From the NCBI GenBank assembly GCA_024362935.1, contig JANCRA010000010.1, forward strand, positions 13,694,501-13,758,500: a DNA stretch of 64,000 nt. The letters are read 5' to 3'. The position numbers and the translations under genes were made by a program. The stretch comes from Setophaga petechia. Taxonomy: Eukaryota; Chordata; Aves; Passeriformes; Parulidae. Shown here one piece after another: positions 1 to 13,200 of this stretch. Every line of letters begins with the position of its first letter. Within the stretch, counting starts at the first letter, position 1. Under the pieces are notes generated by a model. It was not told the origin of the DNA and did not search any database. It saw only the letters and a list, made by a program, of their open reading frames with translations.

Positions 1-659
1 GACTAAAACTGTGAATTTGAACAAGTTAGTTATGTAAGTGGGTTATTTAACTAACAGAGGGTCAGAGTACCAAATTCATCAATTAGCTTTTCTGGAGCTG
101 TGTGATACAAAGGATGCTCTGAAGTACAAATTGCAGCTTGTCTTACATATTTGCCCTCCAGATGTGTATATCTGAATATTTGTTGTTTCACTGTAGATTG
201 TAGATGTGCAGAGCTCTAGCTGCTCTTTGGCTTCTGCTGGGAAAAAAGCAAGCCATGTGTATAAATCAGGATATGGAATAATTTTTGAGTTACATAATGT
301 GCAATGATACTGCACATCACGATTCGTTCTATCTGCCCTCTGCACAGGCAAGAGGAACACTTGACTTATCTAATGAGATGAGCACGGCTCAGAGAACTTC
401 CCCAAATACACCCTGAATGGACAAGTTTCCAGCTTCCGGTTAATGCTGATTTTTAGATTCACACCAATGGTGGATCTATGGCAGTGCTGGCAGGCTGGGG
501 ACATAAACAGGATCCCAGGGCAGGCTAATGAATTTCCATTAGACTTCCCTAATTAGCCACAGGTCAGTTCTGGACATATTTCACCTCACCTGTCATCACC
601 CTGCCAAGTGTTTGATTTTATACCCCATCCCTTCTCCATCTCCCCCCACCCACACTCAC
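1..659 (-). other. IHO1: IHO1 first intron (partial)
   Basis: On the minus strand this stretch follows the donor site of the IHO1 first coding exon, so it is the start of that gene's intron. I tried to find the second exon here. Acceptor-like sites exist near 344 and 240 (minus strand), but the frames they open either hit stops quickly or do not resemble IHO1. I therefore see no further exon; the rest of the gene should lie left of the window. Confidence 0.5.
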
Positions 660-715
660 CCGAGGGCTGTCGGTGTGCTCAACATCTCCTTGATGTTCCA
701 GACGTTGAAGTTCAT
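660..715 (-). CDS. IHO1: IHO1 (CCDC36) first coding exon, gene truncated by window edge
   Basis: Reading the minus strand from the ATG at 715 gives MNFNVWNIKEMLSTPTAL, followed by two bases and a strong GTGAGT donor. The first thirteen residues match the start of vertebrate IHO1/CCDC36 as I remember it (MNFNVWN.KEMLS). IHO1 is the interactor of HORMAD1 that helps recruit the meiotic double-strand-break machinery (REC114, MEI4) to chromosome axes in germ cells. The position next to KLHDC8B agrees with the gene order around human 3p21.31. Only 18 codons are visible, so the call rests on a short but distinctive match plus synteny. The exon ends in phase 2. Confidence 0.75.
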
Positions 716-3700
716 GTTGTTCTCAGGGCTGACCCCCTGGCAGGGAGCCCCCAAACAGCACCACGGCCCTCACGGCCTCTCCCCACCAGCAGCGACCATG
801 GTGCCACAGTGCCTTGCAGGGAGGAGGGAGATGGAAGAAGATGGCCAGCCCCACTCAGGGCAGCATCACCTGTGTCCTGTGGCTGTGGGGACAGGCCAGG
901 GGGGCACGGCCTTGCAGGCCCAGGGCAGGCCTGGCCCGAGGCCCTCCACAGGCCTGGGATGCAGCCAAGCACTGGGCCTGCCCACCTGTGGGGCCTGAGG
1001 GGCCCTGGGGCAGTGCCTGGGTCTCACACCAGGGCTGGGGATACCTGGGGTCAATCTGGGCCTGAGGGTCCTTGGGGTCACCCCAAACTCAGAGTTCCTG
1101 GATCACACTCTGAGGCTTGAGAGGCCTTGGGGTCTTATGGGGGTCCCTGGGATCAGTTTGAGGCTGAGGGTCCCTGGATTTCACCTCAAGGCTGGAGGTC
1201 CTTGGGATCAGTTTGGGGCTGAGGGTCCCTGGATTTCACCTCAAGGCTGGAGACCTCTGGGCCTCACCCTGAGGCTTGAGATGCCTCAGGGCCATCTGGG
1301 GGTCTCTGGGGCACCCTGGAACTGAGTGTCCCTGGCTCCTTCCCCGGAGGTGAGGGTCCCTGTGGTCACCTCAGGGCTGAGGGTCCCTGGATCTCCCCCT
1401 GTGGCCATGGACCCAGGATCAGCCCCAGCTCCAGTCCCTCTGCATGCCAGCCCTTGCTCCTCGCCTGGAAGCACAGCCCCAGGCACAGGGGGTCATCACA
1501 GGACACTGGGAGGATGAGAAAACCGAAAGCTCGGAACCTGGCACACTGAGAGCTGCTCCCATGTGAGCATGGCTGCCACAGCGCCCATTTCCTTTATTTC
1601 CAGAGCTGTGTGGTCTCTTATGTAAATACCTCTGGCAGAAATGCAGGAGGATTTAATTTCATCCATCAGAAATATGACAAAAATAACCACCATCTAAACA
1701 TTCCCCAAAGAAACATTCTCAAATATGGTTTTACTGGATTTTTTTTGCCTTGTGGTTCCATAACACCCATGTTTAGGAATGTAGAACAGGCATGCTTGCT
1801 TGCCTATTTTTTCCTCCTTTAATTCAAAACTATTTCAATACTAGTTAAAATGTTTGTCTCCTGGCTCTGAAGATACTCCATAAGCGCTAAACCACTGGAG
1901 GAATAAGGTTGACATAAATTCATGGATAGATCAGGGGAATTACTTATATTCCCCTTTATTCTCTTCTGCCTTTAGTATTAAAGGCAGCCTGGAGCTCAGG
2001 GGTGTCAAAATAATGTTTTTCTTGATTTATATATCTGGTTTCCTAATCAAATCCCATGTAGATAAAGCTTTCACTTTAGATAAAAAAATAAAATTCTGGT
2101 CTTTTACCCATAAAAAGACTTATTGGAGTGATTTCACTGCATTGCTTTGCTTGACATTACAGCACTAGGGTTGGTTTAAATAGCTTGGATGAATCAAGGC
2201 AGCTTGATACCTCCCAGCTCAGTGAGGAGACTCTGATGTGTTGATTTTCTAGGACCAGAGTAGGGAGTTGCAGCTTGGGCCATGTTCCTACCTCAGGGAT
2301 GGGATAGTGGCTGGGCTGTCTGAGGCAACCATAGGCTGGAAGGCAAACCTTCCTCCAGAGTGCCAAGTCGATGGAAATGTTAATGTTTATTGCGGTTTTT
2401 AAGTAAATAAAAGCCTTGTTCTGCTCCTGAACTGCCTACAGCTCTGTTGTACAGGCAAGTACATGGCACTGCTGCCAAGAGCCTTGCTGTGCATCCAGGC
2501 CCTATAAGGTCCTGCATCATAAACAGTGATTTTCCAGCATTTTATTGCTCACGATTGAAAAGTTGGACCTGATCTCCCTGCAGAAGAGACTGTAGAGTCT
2601 TGTACCTGTTTGCAGTGCTTCCACTGCCATTAGAAAAGGAATTGCTGGTGCTGTGTGCACTGGTGATAAGGCTCAACATGTTATTTTAGGTACTTAGAAA
2701 GAGCTATTCCTATTTCTGATGTGGCTGGAGCCTTCTGGTATGAACGTCTAGCAAGTTTGTGGAATAAGATAAATGAGATTTTTGTATTTCCATCTCTCCT
2801 GACAACGGAAAGAAATTTCAATATGGAAACATTTTTTTAATTATAGGTCTGACAGCTACCTCCATTTCCATCTCCCCCGTCCACAACATGCTCTGGGGAG
2901 ATGAACCACGTTGCCAGGCACTAGCTCATAGCTCTCCTTATATCTGAAATAACAGTCTGTGCTTCTAGCATTAGGGAGGGTAGCCAGATACCTTGTAGTC
3001 TTTCCTTTAGTAAAAATTAGCAGAAGTTTCCAGGAGATAGACAGCAATATACTTGGTACATTCCTCAACTTTTTTGACTTCATACCACATTTCATTAGAA
3101 ATTCACATGACTTTCTCAGTTAATAACATGTCAGTCTGCAAAAGTGGCCAGGACCCTCATCTCTCCATTCCTGAGATGTCCTTGAACATTTTCCTGGTAA
3201 CTTTACTCTCCTCATTCAAATGGGATTCTGGTCTTGTGCTCAAAAGTAGAGATAGAAAAGAATGACAATTCCACACTTAATGAGAGGTCATGGATTCCTG
3301 TTGAACTCAGGTGAAGGAGCCAAGACAAAAAGCACTCCAGTGGGTCAGTGTGCCGGCAAAGTGTGTGCAGGAGGCAAAGTGCTGCTGACAGAAGGGCAAA
3401 TGCCTGTGGGGCGGGGATCATCAGCCTCACTGCTGGAAACACCACAACAGTGAGGCACTCCTGAGCTCCAGCTTTCCCCCCCAGCATCCTCTGGCTCTTG
3501 CAGCTGCCACCGCCTTGAATTTGGAAAAGTAGCCTTGGGCACCCCATCAGCAGCAGGGAGCTTGTGAAGCTGGCACATAGGGATGTCAATTTGCCAGTGA
3601 CTCAGCATCTTGATTTATCCCACTCATGCAACGCTCCTGCGGGAAAAGCTTATTAATCAGGCTTGTGTTTCCAATGCAGCTCCATGATTTAGGGTCCCCC

Positions 3701-5150
3701 CATGACTAAAGGTTTAGCAGGACTGGAATTATTACATGCCTTGGTGGATTCTGGAAAGAGCTGTGAGGATGGGGAGACATACAAAAGTGGCAGCAAGGGG
3801 TCTATCACCTTCCAGGACTCTGAGGAGGAGAAGCCCACCAGGGTTTGAGCACAGGCTAGGGAGTGCTATGAAATACTCACAGAAGGCTGGAGCACACTGT
3901 GCTCAGAGGAGGTGTCCCTCTGTCCAGCCCCCAGTCACAGCACAAACCACTGACCTCCTCCCCAGCTGCCAGTGCATCTTCCCAGCTCTAATTTGGGGCT
4001 CAGTGTTGATGCTGGCTCTGGCACAACTGTGGTTTCTATGGCAACTCCAGAGGCAGATGCAGGGATGCTTCCAGCTGAGGTACCACCAGCTTAGGTATCC
4101 CAAGTTGTTCCTCCCAAATCACAGGCAAACAGTCATGCAGTGCATCAGGACAGATCCTGCAGTCACTGTGCCAGGTGGGCACCAGAGACAATGGAGCAGC
4201 AATATGAAAATGTCTTCTGAATGCTCTTTTATGAATAATTTCCAACTTTTCCCATGCTGTGATGCCCCCAGGACAAGGTACAGCCTGCCCCAGCAGCGTG
4301 TTGGATGCTGCCTCACTCTGATGGGATTCAGACTCCTGTCTCTACAGCCTTGCAGCCCAACCAAGGCTCAAGCTGGCTGTTTTCTCTGAAAGGTCAGGCA
4401 TCTGTACTTGATATTTACCCAGTCTTGTGAGATCTTTCTAATGTGCCAATGAAGGATCAAATCCCTTACCTGCTTTCTGCTTTGGGTGTGAGACTCTGTG
4501 TGGAGCCAAGAGCAGCAAGGCTCAGGTGAGCCCATAGCACTGGGTAACTCAAGTGTCACCTCCCTTGATCTTGCAAGGCACCCCTAAACACCACCCACAG
4601 AAACCACAAGTTTGGAGCTTACATTCCCTTCCTGTAAGCATTACATTTCAGTAAGCAGGATTGCAGTGCTCCTGCCTATGGAAACTGGACACTGTTGGAC
4701 TCAGCTCTCTCCCACACCAGCCATGGTTCATCTTTGAGACGGGGTTGTGGCGCTGGATAGGCCCACGAGCCCTGACATTAGGCATCTGTTCTTTCTTCTC
4801 AGTGTCCTGGCAGCCCTCAGCATTCTCTGCCTCTCTCACATCCTGGGTACCTTCAAATAAGTCTCTCCTCTGCTGCTGCCTTCATTCCCCCACAGCCTCT
4901 TCACCCACAGTAGCGAAGCGGGAACAAGGCTGTGCCAAGGCAGGACAGTCACTGCTCAGCTCCCCCTCTCCAAACAGGGACTGGATCCCTACATCACATT
5001 GCTCTGCTCACCCTGGAGGTGGGGAGAACAAGAGTTACCCTTGCTCCACTGTATGGGGTCACTGAACTCTGCCTTGGGAGGGGTTTTCCTGACAGGGTGC
5101 AGCATATGTCTGCCTGGAGTAGGATAACCAGAGACTACATGACTCCAGTA
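716..5150. other. Intergenic / IHO1 upstream region
   Basis: This is the stretch between the IHO1 start codon and the end of KLHDC8B transcription. Apart from the minisatellite near 1.0-1.4 kb I see no convincing gene: open frames are short, lack splice-consistent partners and resemble no family I know. In human, C3orf84 lies between KLHDC8B and IHO1; I looked for its N-terminal sequence on both strands and did not find it. IHO1 untranslated exons may lie here but cannot be placed. Confidence 0.4.
1000..1400. repeat. Degenerate G/C-rich minisatellite
   Basis: Diverged units built on the core 'ctgagggtccctgg' recur about every 30-65 bases. One longer block ('ggatttcacctcaaggctgg' plus flanks) appears twice almost unchanged around 1170-1250. 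The array lies upstream of the IHO1 start codon. Open frames across it are a by-product of the repeat and not genes. Confidence 0.7.
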
Positions 5151-5170
5151 GGATAAAACTCCACGTTTCA

Positions 5171-5176
5171 TTTATT
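5171..5176 (-). terminator. KLHDC8B: KLHDC8B polyadenylation signal
   Basis: The plus strand reads tttatt, which is AATAAA on the minus strand, about 415 bases downstream of the KLHDC8B stop codon. It is the first canonical signal I see after that stop and makes a 3' UTR of about 0.4 kb likely. Confidence 0.6.
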
Positions 5177-5589
5177 TGAGGTGCTACATCACCTCCCAGG
5201 CACTGAGCTACAGGGCACCTCTGTGCTACATGAGACATCGACTGGGTCTACGACGACACAGCACTCACTGCTACACACACGGCACAGATACGCCGTGGCA
5301 CAGATGGGGCCGGACAGGGCAGTGAGGCCAGCGGCAGTCCTGCCACCGCTGTTCCCTCCACGCTGCTGGCGATGGCCATCCCACCAGGCAGGAGTTTGCC
5401 CTGGGCTTCATTGCCACAGCGCCGCAGGAGCTGGGAGTTCCCACAACCGCAGCTGCTCTGGTGCCTGGCATCATGGGACAGAGGCTTCCTGGAGCCAGGT
5501 CACCCTGGGTGAACACATGGGTGCTCACACACCCTGTCCCTGTCTTCAGGCACTTGGTGCTTGGCCAGGGCTGGTCCCCGGGGTCCCAC

Positions 5590-8453
5590 TCAGGGCACAT
5601 CACGCAGGCACAGAGCCTCAACAGCGCCACTGGGACCCTGGGCCACACCGCCGATGATGAAGAGCAGGCTGGGTGCTGGGCAGCTGGAGCAGGAGCAGCG
5701 GCCAGTGGGCATGGGGGGAAGCGGCTCCCACTTTTTCTGTGGGAGGCTGAACCCTTCCACCGAGTCCAGTGGGCAGGACTGGTTCCCTGTGGAAGACAGA
5801 ACCACATCAGCCTCTGTGCAGTTCCCTGTCCCTCACCCCAGGCTCTGCCTTTCCCCCTCCACATCCCTTTGATGCCTCAACAGGAGCCCTGAGTTGTGCA
5901 GGCTTTGAGATCCCAGAGGCAATTAGCCGGGGCACAAGAGGATTAGCAGAGTCCCCATGGGGATGGCTGCTGGCACTAATGCCACACCTGCTGGCTCTGC
6001 CCCCTCAACCACTCCTCACCCTCCCTCCGTCCCGTGCCAGCACTCTGCAGGGATAAGGCAGCTGCAGCTGCAGCAGGACTCAGGAGCAATGCCACACTGC
6101 AGGGATGCAGCCAGCACTATTCCCTATTCCCAGAGTGATCTTGGGGGTCTGGCAGCCCTTACTGCAGAGCTGGTAGTGCTGTGGCTGGCACCAGGCTCCC
6201 CAGGCAGCCCTTCCTGCTGTATGCCCTCTGCTGAGTGACAGCTCTAACCTTTCCCCAGCTCCCTTGGGATAGGAATGCAGCACTGCAACCCTGCACAGTG
6301 GAGTTGAGCCACCATGGGCTGTGGAGGCCAGAACGCTGCACATGAGCAGGGAAAAGCCTGACTGGGGAGTGTAAGGGGCAAGGGGCACATTGGGTCAGCC
6401 AGAGGAACAGGGCAGCGGGGTCTCCTCACTACTTGTGAGAGCACAGAGAGATGTTGCTGCAGACAATGTTGCAGTAACCCTCTGGCTTTGCACATGCCAT
6501 GCAGTGTTAAATAACCTCCTACTGCCATGCAGACCACCGATGTGCCCCAAAGAATGGGGATGGGAACACGGCCACACTCCTACCCCCAGCATTACCGAGG
6601 CCACCCACAGCCACCACTCTTCCTCCCAGGCATCCAGCCACGAAGTCAGCTCTCTTCTCTTTCATACGAATGGTGCGGTTTGGCTTTCTCCACACACCTG
6701 GGTATGAGAGGGAGTGAGTATTGCCCGCTGGGGTTTCCCCTCTATACACCAAGGCCAGAACACCTGCAGGTTAATCACTCCCTGGAACCAGGGAGCACAG
6801 GATTCATTCACCATGGGTACAAGGGGCTAAAGTTCAGAGCCCATGTAATCATGTCCCTCAGGCACAGACACCTCTCACCAACCCACAGAATCATCGTGGA
6901 CCCACAGAAGATGCTCCCACCTCACCCAGAGACACGGAGCTCACCCTGTGCAGGATCAAACATCTCCACGGTGTTGACAAAATGGGGACGGGAATAGAAG
7001 TTGTGGGGCCCTGGCTGCTGCAGCCCACCCAGACTGAAGACAACTCCATCAGCCATGGCACAGGCGGCGAAGGCGCGGCGGCTGGGCACGCTGGGGTAGC
7101 GTGTCCAGCTCCTTGTCTCCAGGTCAAAAGCCTCGAAGGCGGTGACAGGCAGCTTGCCTTGCCGACCTCCTATGCACAGAGGAGATGTAGCTGCCAGTGC
7201 CCCAAACTGGCACTATTGGTGTGCTCAGCAAGCAGGATGGGGCCTGCTGGCTGCAGTGCTGGGCACTATGGAGCCACCCTGGGGTGCGCCAGGTCATTCT
7301 CTGGCCTGGGAACAGAGGAAGAAGAGGGTAGAGGCACAGGGGATGCTTGGTTTGCCCCAGCAGCACCTACCGAGGACGAAGATCTTGTTTCCCTGCAGGA
7401 AGGCAGAGGCCCCATAACACGGTGTGGGCATGGAGGGTAGGGGCTGCCAGTGATCCTTTGCCGGCTCATAGACACGGACCAGAGCCTGGGGAGTGGTGTC
7501 TGCACCCATTCCCCCCAGTGCGTAGACAGCCCCATCTGGAAAAGAGGACCAGTGAGGCAGGGGGATCTGTGGGCAGCACCGAAGGGCTGGGAGTCCCCCC
7601 ATGCTCTCCAGGGTAGGCAGCAGCGCTACTGCTGAGCCCTACAGCCAGACACTGCTCCAGGGCAGCCAGGGGACAGTGAGTGAAGCCAGGCCTGAGCCTG
7701 GCAATGCCCTGGCTGCACTGGGACCCTCTCGCCCCCCTCTCCATCCCATCCATCAGGCACAGACAAGAGCACAGGGCCATCCTCTAATTATTCTCGGCAG
7801 TATCATCTCCCTGGAGACACCATGGCAACACAGCCATACTGCCAAATCCTGCTTCCAGTGCGGCCGGCACCCCTGCCCGCTCCCACCACTGTCCTGACAT
7901 CTCCTCTGTCCTGCCCACCACACTGCAGCCTGGTCCATGCCAAGCATCCCTGTCCAGGGAGCAGACATGGGCACCACATACAGGGACCAGCCCTGGCTCC
8001 TGGCATGCTGCGCTGTACCGAGAGTCCAAGGATGCTTAGCAAACTTTGGGCAAGAGTCACAACATGTTCCTATCCCTCACCTCTCTGCACAGCTGAGATG
8101 CCCATGGAGGGCTGAGCCAATGCTGCCTTCTTCTCCCATTTGCCCTCATCCACGTGGTAGACCTCAACGGAGGCGAGGGGGCTCTGTGCCGCATCCACAC
8201 CGCCCACCACCAAGATCTGCTTGCCCAGGACGAGGACGGCAGCGCCAGCCCGCGGCGTGGGCAGCGGTGGGAGCGTGGTCCAGCGCTGGGCTTGGAGGTC
8301 GAGCACCTCAGCAGTTCCCAGGGCTCGCCCGCCGCCCCCGCAGCCTCCCAGCACGAAGAGCTGCCCGTCGCGGTGCGCGGCGCTGCAGTACACGCGCCGC
8401 GTGGGCATGGCGGGGAAGGTGGCCCACGCGAAGGCGCTCGCGCCCGCCGCCAT
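5590..8453 (-). CDS. KLHDC8B: KLHDC8B, kelch domain-containing protein 8B (5 coding exons)
   Basis: The coding exons on the minus strand are 8453-8081, 7535-7371, 7169-6945, 6697-6596 and 5786-5590. All junctions are GT-AG, all are in phase 1, and they join to 353 aa (human about 354). The protein is a run of kelch repeats with the usual double glycines and following Tyr/Trp residues, for example LFVLGGCGGGG, ILVVGGVDAAQ, VYALGGMG and IIGGVAQGPS. A single six- or seven-bladed propeller is expected. The start MAAGASAFAWATFPAMPT is the first ATG and matches the human N-terminus in length. In human the protein is reported at the midbody of dividing cells and a disruption was linked to familial Hodgkin lymphoma. 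An additional untranslated first exon in the CpG-rich stretch upstream is likely but not resolvable. Larger open frames in the last intron and upstream are shadows in GC-rich DNA. Confidence 0.95.
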
Positions 8454-9430
8454 GGGCCAGCTCAGCCGCCTCGGGGGTCCCCGGGCTCTGGCCCTGCCGT
8501 GCCGCCCATCCGGCCCGGCTCGCCACTGGTCCGGCGCACGGCCTCCTGCGGGGAGAGCATCCGAGTCAGAGCCCAGGCACCCATCGTTCCCCCAGCCCCA
8601 GCTAGTCTGCTCCTCTTGGCGGTGCGACAGCTCCTGCTTCGCGGGGCTCCGCACTGCACCCCGGGCTGCCTGCCCACCCCCTCCGGTCTCCCGATTGCGC
8701 CTCACGGCTTCCTGTCCGCTCCCTCCGGGCTCCCACTCCCTGGGGCTCTCTGCCCGCACGTACCAGCGCTCTTGCCTCCCGAGGTTCCCGCACCCCGGGC
8801 TCCCACTACCCGGTGCTGCTGGTGCACAGCCCGCACTCACTGGGACCCTCGCGTGCCCGGGGCTCTCTACCCGCATCCCCCGGGTCCGTACCCCGCAAAG
8901 GCTTCCCGTTCACAATCCGGACCCCGGCAGGTTCCTGCTCTCGGCGCACCGTCCTCACCCCCGGTGCTGCCCGCACTCCCGCCCACAACCCCCGGCGCTC
9001 CGGCGCACTGCCCCGCAGCCCGCACCCACAGGGCTCCCGCCCACAGCTCTCTGGCACCGGCGTCCCCCGGGCTCCCGCTGCAACGCTCGCGCCCCCGGCG
9101 CTCCCCGGATGCCCGCCCGCAGCCCCGGACGGCCGCTCCGCCGTGCCCGGACTGCCCGCTCCACTCCGCTCCGCACCGCGCCGCCGCTGGGAGAGGGACA
9201 GGGGCAGGCACCAGGACCGGGACTGGGACCAGGACCGCACTCACCTCTCCGCCCGCTCCGCCGCTCTCCCCGCCGCTCCGCGCCTCTGCCCGCCCCGGGC
9301 CCGCCCGCTGCCGGTGGGGGCGGCGCCGCGTCCGCCCCGGCCCCCCTCCCGTGCCCCTCTCCCCTCCGCCCGGCCCTCCCGGTGCCACCGGCCCGCCGTG
9401 CCCCTGCCGCGTTCACCTGGCCGGGAAGGA
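8081..9430 (-). promoter_or_regulatory. KLHDC8B: CpG island over the KLHDC8B start
   Basis: From the first coding exon to about 9.4 kb the sequence is very C+G rich with frequent CG dinucleotides, then drops to ordinary composition near 9.43 kb. This fits the promoter and any untranslated first exon of KLHDC8B, read leftward. Long open frames on both strands here have no homology that I recognise and follow from the low A+T content. The remainder up to 10.27 kb holds nothing I can name. Confidence 0.6.
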
Positions 9431-10273
9431 ACCATCGCAGGGAGAGGGACTGGAGAAACCCTGGATCTGCCCTCCCTTGCTGTATGCTGCCGGTGCCAGA
9501 GCCACGCAGTGCTAGGCTCAAGGAGTCGGGAACCCACCGTCCTACCCTAGAGACGACCCCTATCCTGTCACCACTGCAGGGACAGAACATGAGCTCAGTC
9601 CTACTCTGAGCACGACCCTGCTGGGGTCTCTCAGCAGCATCAGGAAAGGCACACATGGGTCTCAAACCCTCCACCAACACTTTTGTCCCCACTTGGCTGA
9701 GCCAGGCAAATGAACACGCTGGGAAAGGCACTTCCCACCCACCAGCACAGGCAGAGCCAAGGGCAGGCAAGAAACTCACATAGAAATGAGCTAAAAAGGT
9801 TTGCTTTAAAAACAGACAGAAGTGACAAGGCATCCGCCGAGAACACCACACCACAAATGCCACCTGGGGATGCTGCTGCTAACACTGTACTCATCCTGGA
9901 CCCGCTCTGCACCAGCCATCACTGCAGGAGCAGGAAGTGAGGTGCAAACACTGCGAGCCTGCCTGCATCACAGGATGGTGGAAGGGATCTGCCTGGTGAC
10001 TGCAGAGGGACAGTGAGCCCCAGCCCTCATGCAGAAGTGGGCACCACGGGCAACACTGCCAAAGACTGGAAAACCATTTCCTCCAAAAATCCCATCACAC
10101 AAGCTCCCAGGATGCTTGTGTTTGCTCATGGAAGGTCCTGATAGGACTGAACGCCCACATTGCACATTGGAGAGGTAACAGCTTGAAGCAGGAGCCCATC
10201 TGGGACTTTGACTGCATGCAGCAGGAAGCGGCTGGTGTCCCATTCTGGAGCCACTCAGCCCCATGAGGTGCTA

Positions 10274-13200
10274 TCACTGTCCATCCCACTGCTGGCTTGG
10301 GGTGTCCTTCTCCACGCAGGCCAGGTAGCGGTCGTAGTTCTCCTCGCACCTCCTCACACAGTGCAGGAAATAGTCCTCATCAGCAATGGCCTCCAGCAGA
10401 TTGGTTTGCACCAGGCAAATGTTGTAGAGTGCTGAGGTGGGCACACTCCTGGGACTGCTGCTGCCCTGCTCTGAGAACACCTGCAGGGAGAGCAGAGCTT
10501 GGCAGCAATGCACACACCCCATTGGTGTGCTCTGCCCTCCCCTCAGCCAAGCATCTCCATGGCATGTGTCAGAGGCAGAGGGCAGGGTGATCCTATATCC
10601 AATGCAACAGCAGTTGAAATTTCTTGAGATTTCCCCCTCTCCCAGAAATTGCCTTTGACTTTGAGCCAGCATGTCACACATGTGCCTGGTGTTCCCTTAA
10701 GGAAACAGGCCACACCATGCAGCTGGAAGAAAATGCTCTGTGGAGCAGTTGACTCCAGGCAAACCTCTGCCAACAGCTCTTCCTTTAGCTACCACAGGAT
10801 GGAACAGGGACTTCACCTTCTGGTCTTCACCATGGCCTGCTTAAAGACACCTGGCAATCTGTTTCACTCCTAGTGCTGCTCTGTCACCATCACTGAAATG
10901 GGGACAGCCCTGCAGAGCTGGTGATGCAAGAGGAGGGGAGAATGGCTTTCCACCTACTGATCCTGGCTGCAGGACAGCAAGGTCCCAGCAGTGATGATGA
11001 GCCCTGCTGGGAAGATGCTTGGCTGCTGCCCAGACTCCCACGAGGTCTGCTGCTACCATAACTGGATCCTACCTATGTGATCCAGCGTGGGAGCAGCCCC
11101 AGGGCTGGCTGCATGGCTGCCATGAGATTAGCACAGCAGCCTGACTGACCAGCTGTGCAGGCTACTAATGCCAAAGGAGGAACTCCTGGATCACACAAGG
11201 ATAGCCTGATGCTGAAATGCAGCAAGTGGAGCTGTGCGAGCCACACTCCAGCTGCTGCAGATCTATCTGCATGCCATTGCAGAGGCTCCCCTCAACCAGG
11301 CATGGCACAGACCAAAGCCTGGTCCTGACAGGTCTGTCCAGGCATAACAATTCCTGCCACTAGCTACAAATGTATAAGCTGAGAAAGCTTGTATGGAAGG
11401 GAACATCCAATGAACATCCCACCCCTTTCCATTCCCAGGCTGCCTGCCAAACGCTGCAGACAATTCACTGGCTGTCGTGTCCCCCCTGCACCGTCTCCAT
11501 ATGGATGGAAACAGGCAGGGGTTGAGGATCACCCATGGACCTGCAGCTCTTGTTTGAGCATTGACAGCTGTCCAATGGCCAGGCACAGTTCTGTCTGTGT
11601 AAACATTCCGTTTCCCAAGTGTGTTCCCCACAAACGCTGCCCCTTCCTTCACTCAGGCAGGTGACAAGGCTGGCAGCCCTGATATCATTGCTGCTGCCTC
11701 CAGGCACGGGGCTGACTCAGAGGGGAGCAGAGGCAGCCAGTACCCGCTGTGCATTGCTGACAGCTGATGTCACCCTCCCTGTGCGTCGCTGCCACCAACA
11801 CTGGTGGCACAGGATGCAGTGACATCAGGGCTATCCCTTTATTCTCCTTTGCAACCTCATGCAAAGGGGACAAAACATGTCTGACCTTGCCAGGGATACC
11901 CCAGTGCAGGCTGCTAGTGGCAGAGGGGCCTTCAGCCACCTACCTGGGGGTGAACAATGGTGTCTCCATCATCCAGCCGGATGTTGTCATCAATGAAGAT
12001 GTGCTGAATGTCAGGATCATGGGGGTCTATCCACAGGGGCTTCCCACCCCGGGAAGAGAACTGATTTCTGGCCCACCTGAAACAGTAAGTGGAGAAGGAA
12101 CAGTCAGGGTAGGGAGAGGGTGACAGCTCCCAGGTGATGGCAGACTGTACTGCAGGTCCAGGGCACCCTCTGAGCCAGGGAAGCAGGACAGAGAATGTCC
12201 TGTCCTGCTGCCCACGCCCTCCTAGGAATGAGGCATTTTGCATCAAGGTGACGAATCAGGGGGTCTTTGGAGAAAAGCAGGAGGTACACCAGGGGATGGG
12301 GACCTCAGGAATGGTGTGAGAGACCCATCAGGCTGCCCGCAGACAAAATGGGGAGTGCCTAAGTGATAGGGACCCCAACAACATAAAGGCTTCAAAATCA
12401 GGAGCTATCCTAGAAACACTTCAAAACCAGGAGCTATCCCAGAAACAAAGAGAATCACAGGAAAGAAGATAATGCCCAAGCCACTTTCTCAGTGCCCTCT
12501 TTCTCACCAGTCAAAGTGGTCTTGGAAGCCTCCAATTCCCTCAAAGGAGCTGAAGTAGTTGTAAAGCTTTCTTTTGTCTTCCCGGGTGGCCAGACACTCT
12601 GCTCCCCGCGTCAGCACCACCTCTTTCTTGCTGCAGCGTATCTGGCCAGGGGTAAGGTCCACAGGGAGCTGCAGGACCACAGAAAATGGGGAAGGAAAAG
12701 TTTCCAAAGCAGACAGGTTGTTTCACTGGCACAGACACTAAGCAGCAGGGTGGAGTCTCCCCACCACTAACAGTGTGGGAGGATGGTGCTGGGAAGATGA
12801 CAAGAGGAGGCATGGAATGCATCCAACCAAAAATCATCCCCTCCTGAGGGATGGAAAGGAACGACTTCCCCAGGGATGGAAAGGAACGTCCTCCTAGCTG
12901 CACACTGCCCCCATTTCGATCTCTGCTATCTGAAAACACTCCAAGGAATTACTAAAGCATCTTCTAAAGCTCATTCTCAGCACTCCTGCCCAGCGTGCTG
13001 CCATGGGAGGAGAGTGCAGTTGTGATCGGCCCTGGGCCAGGAAGCACTGCTCTGCTGCAGCAGCCCCTCCTCGGGAGAAGATATGCTCTGTCCAACACGG
13101 GATACCCCAAGAGGAAACCATTCCACATAGGATCTGCACACACATGCTCCCCCACAGCTCACAGCTTCATCCAGGGAACTCGATGCTTTTAAAAGCAGTC

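Noticed and set aside
79..360. Candidate second IHO1 exon on the minus strand
   Set aside because: The 93-codon frame does not resemble IHO1, and the phase required by exon 1 meets a stop with the nearby acceptors.
1000..1500. Short open frames in the minisatellite near 1.2 kb
   Set aside because: They encode repeats of the minisatellite unit and share no conservation signal.
5181..6388. Several open frames of 90-200 codons around the last KLHDC8B exon
   Set aside because: Only the 65-codon stretch at 5590-5786 continues the kelch protein in phase. The others are alternative frames or opposite-strand shadows.
8154..9863. Long overlapping open frames on both strands upstream of KLHDC8B (up to about 460 codons)
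   Set aside because: They lie in a CpG island with very few A/T bases, so stops are rare by chance. The products are Pro/Arg/Ala-rich without motifs.
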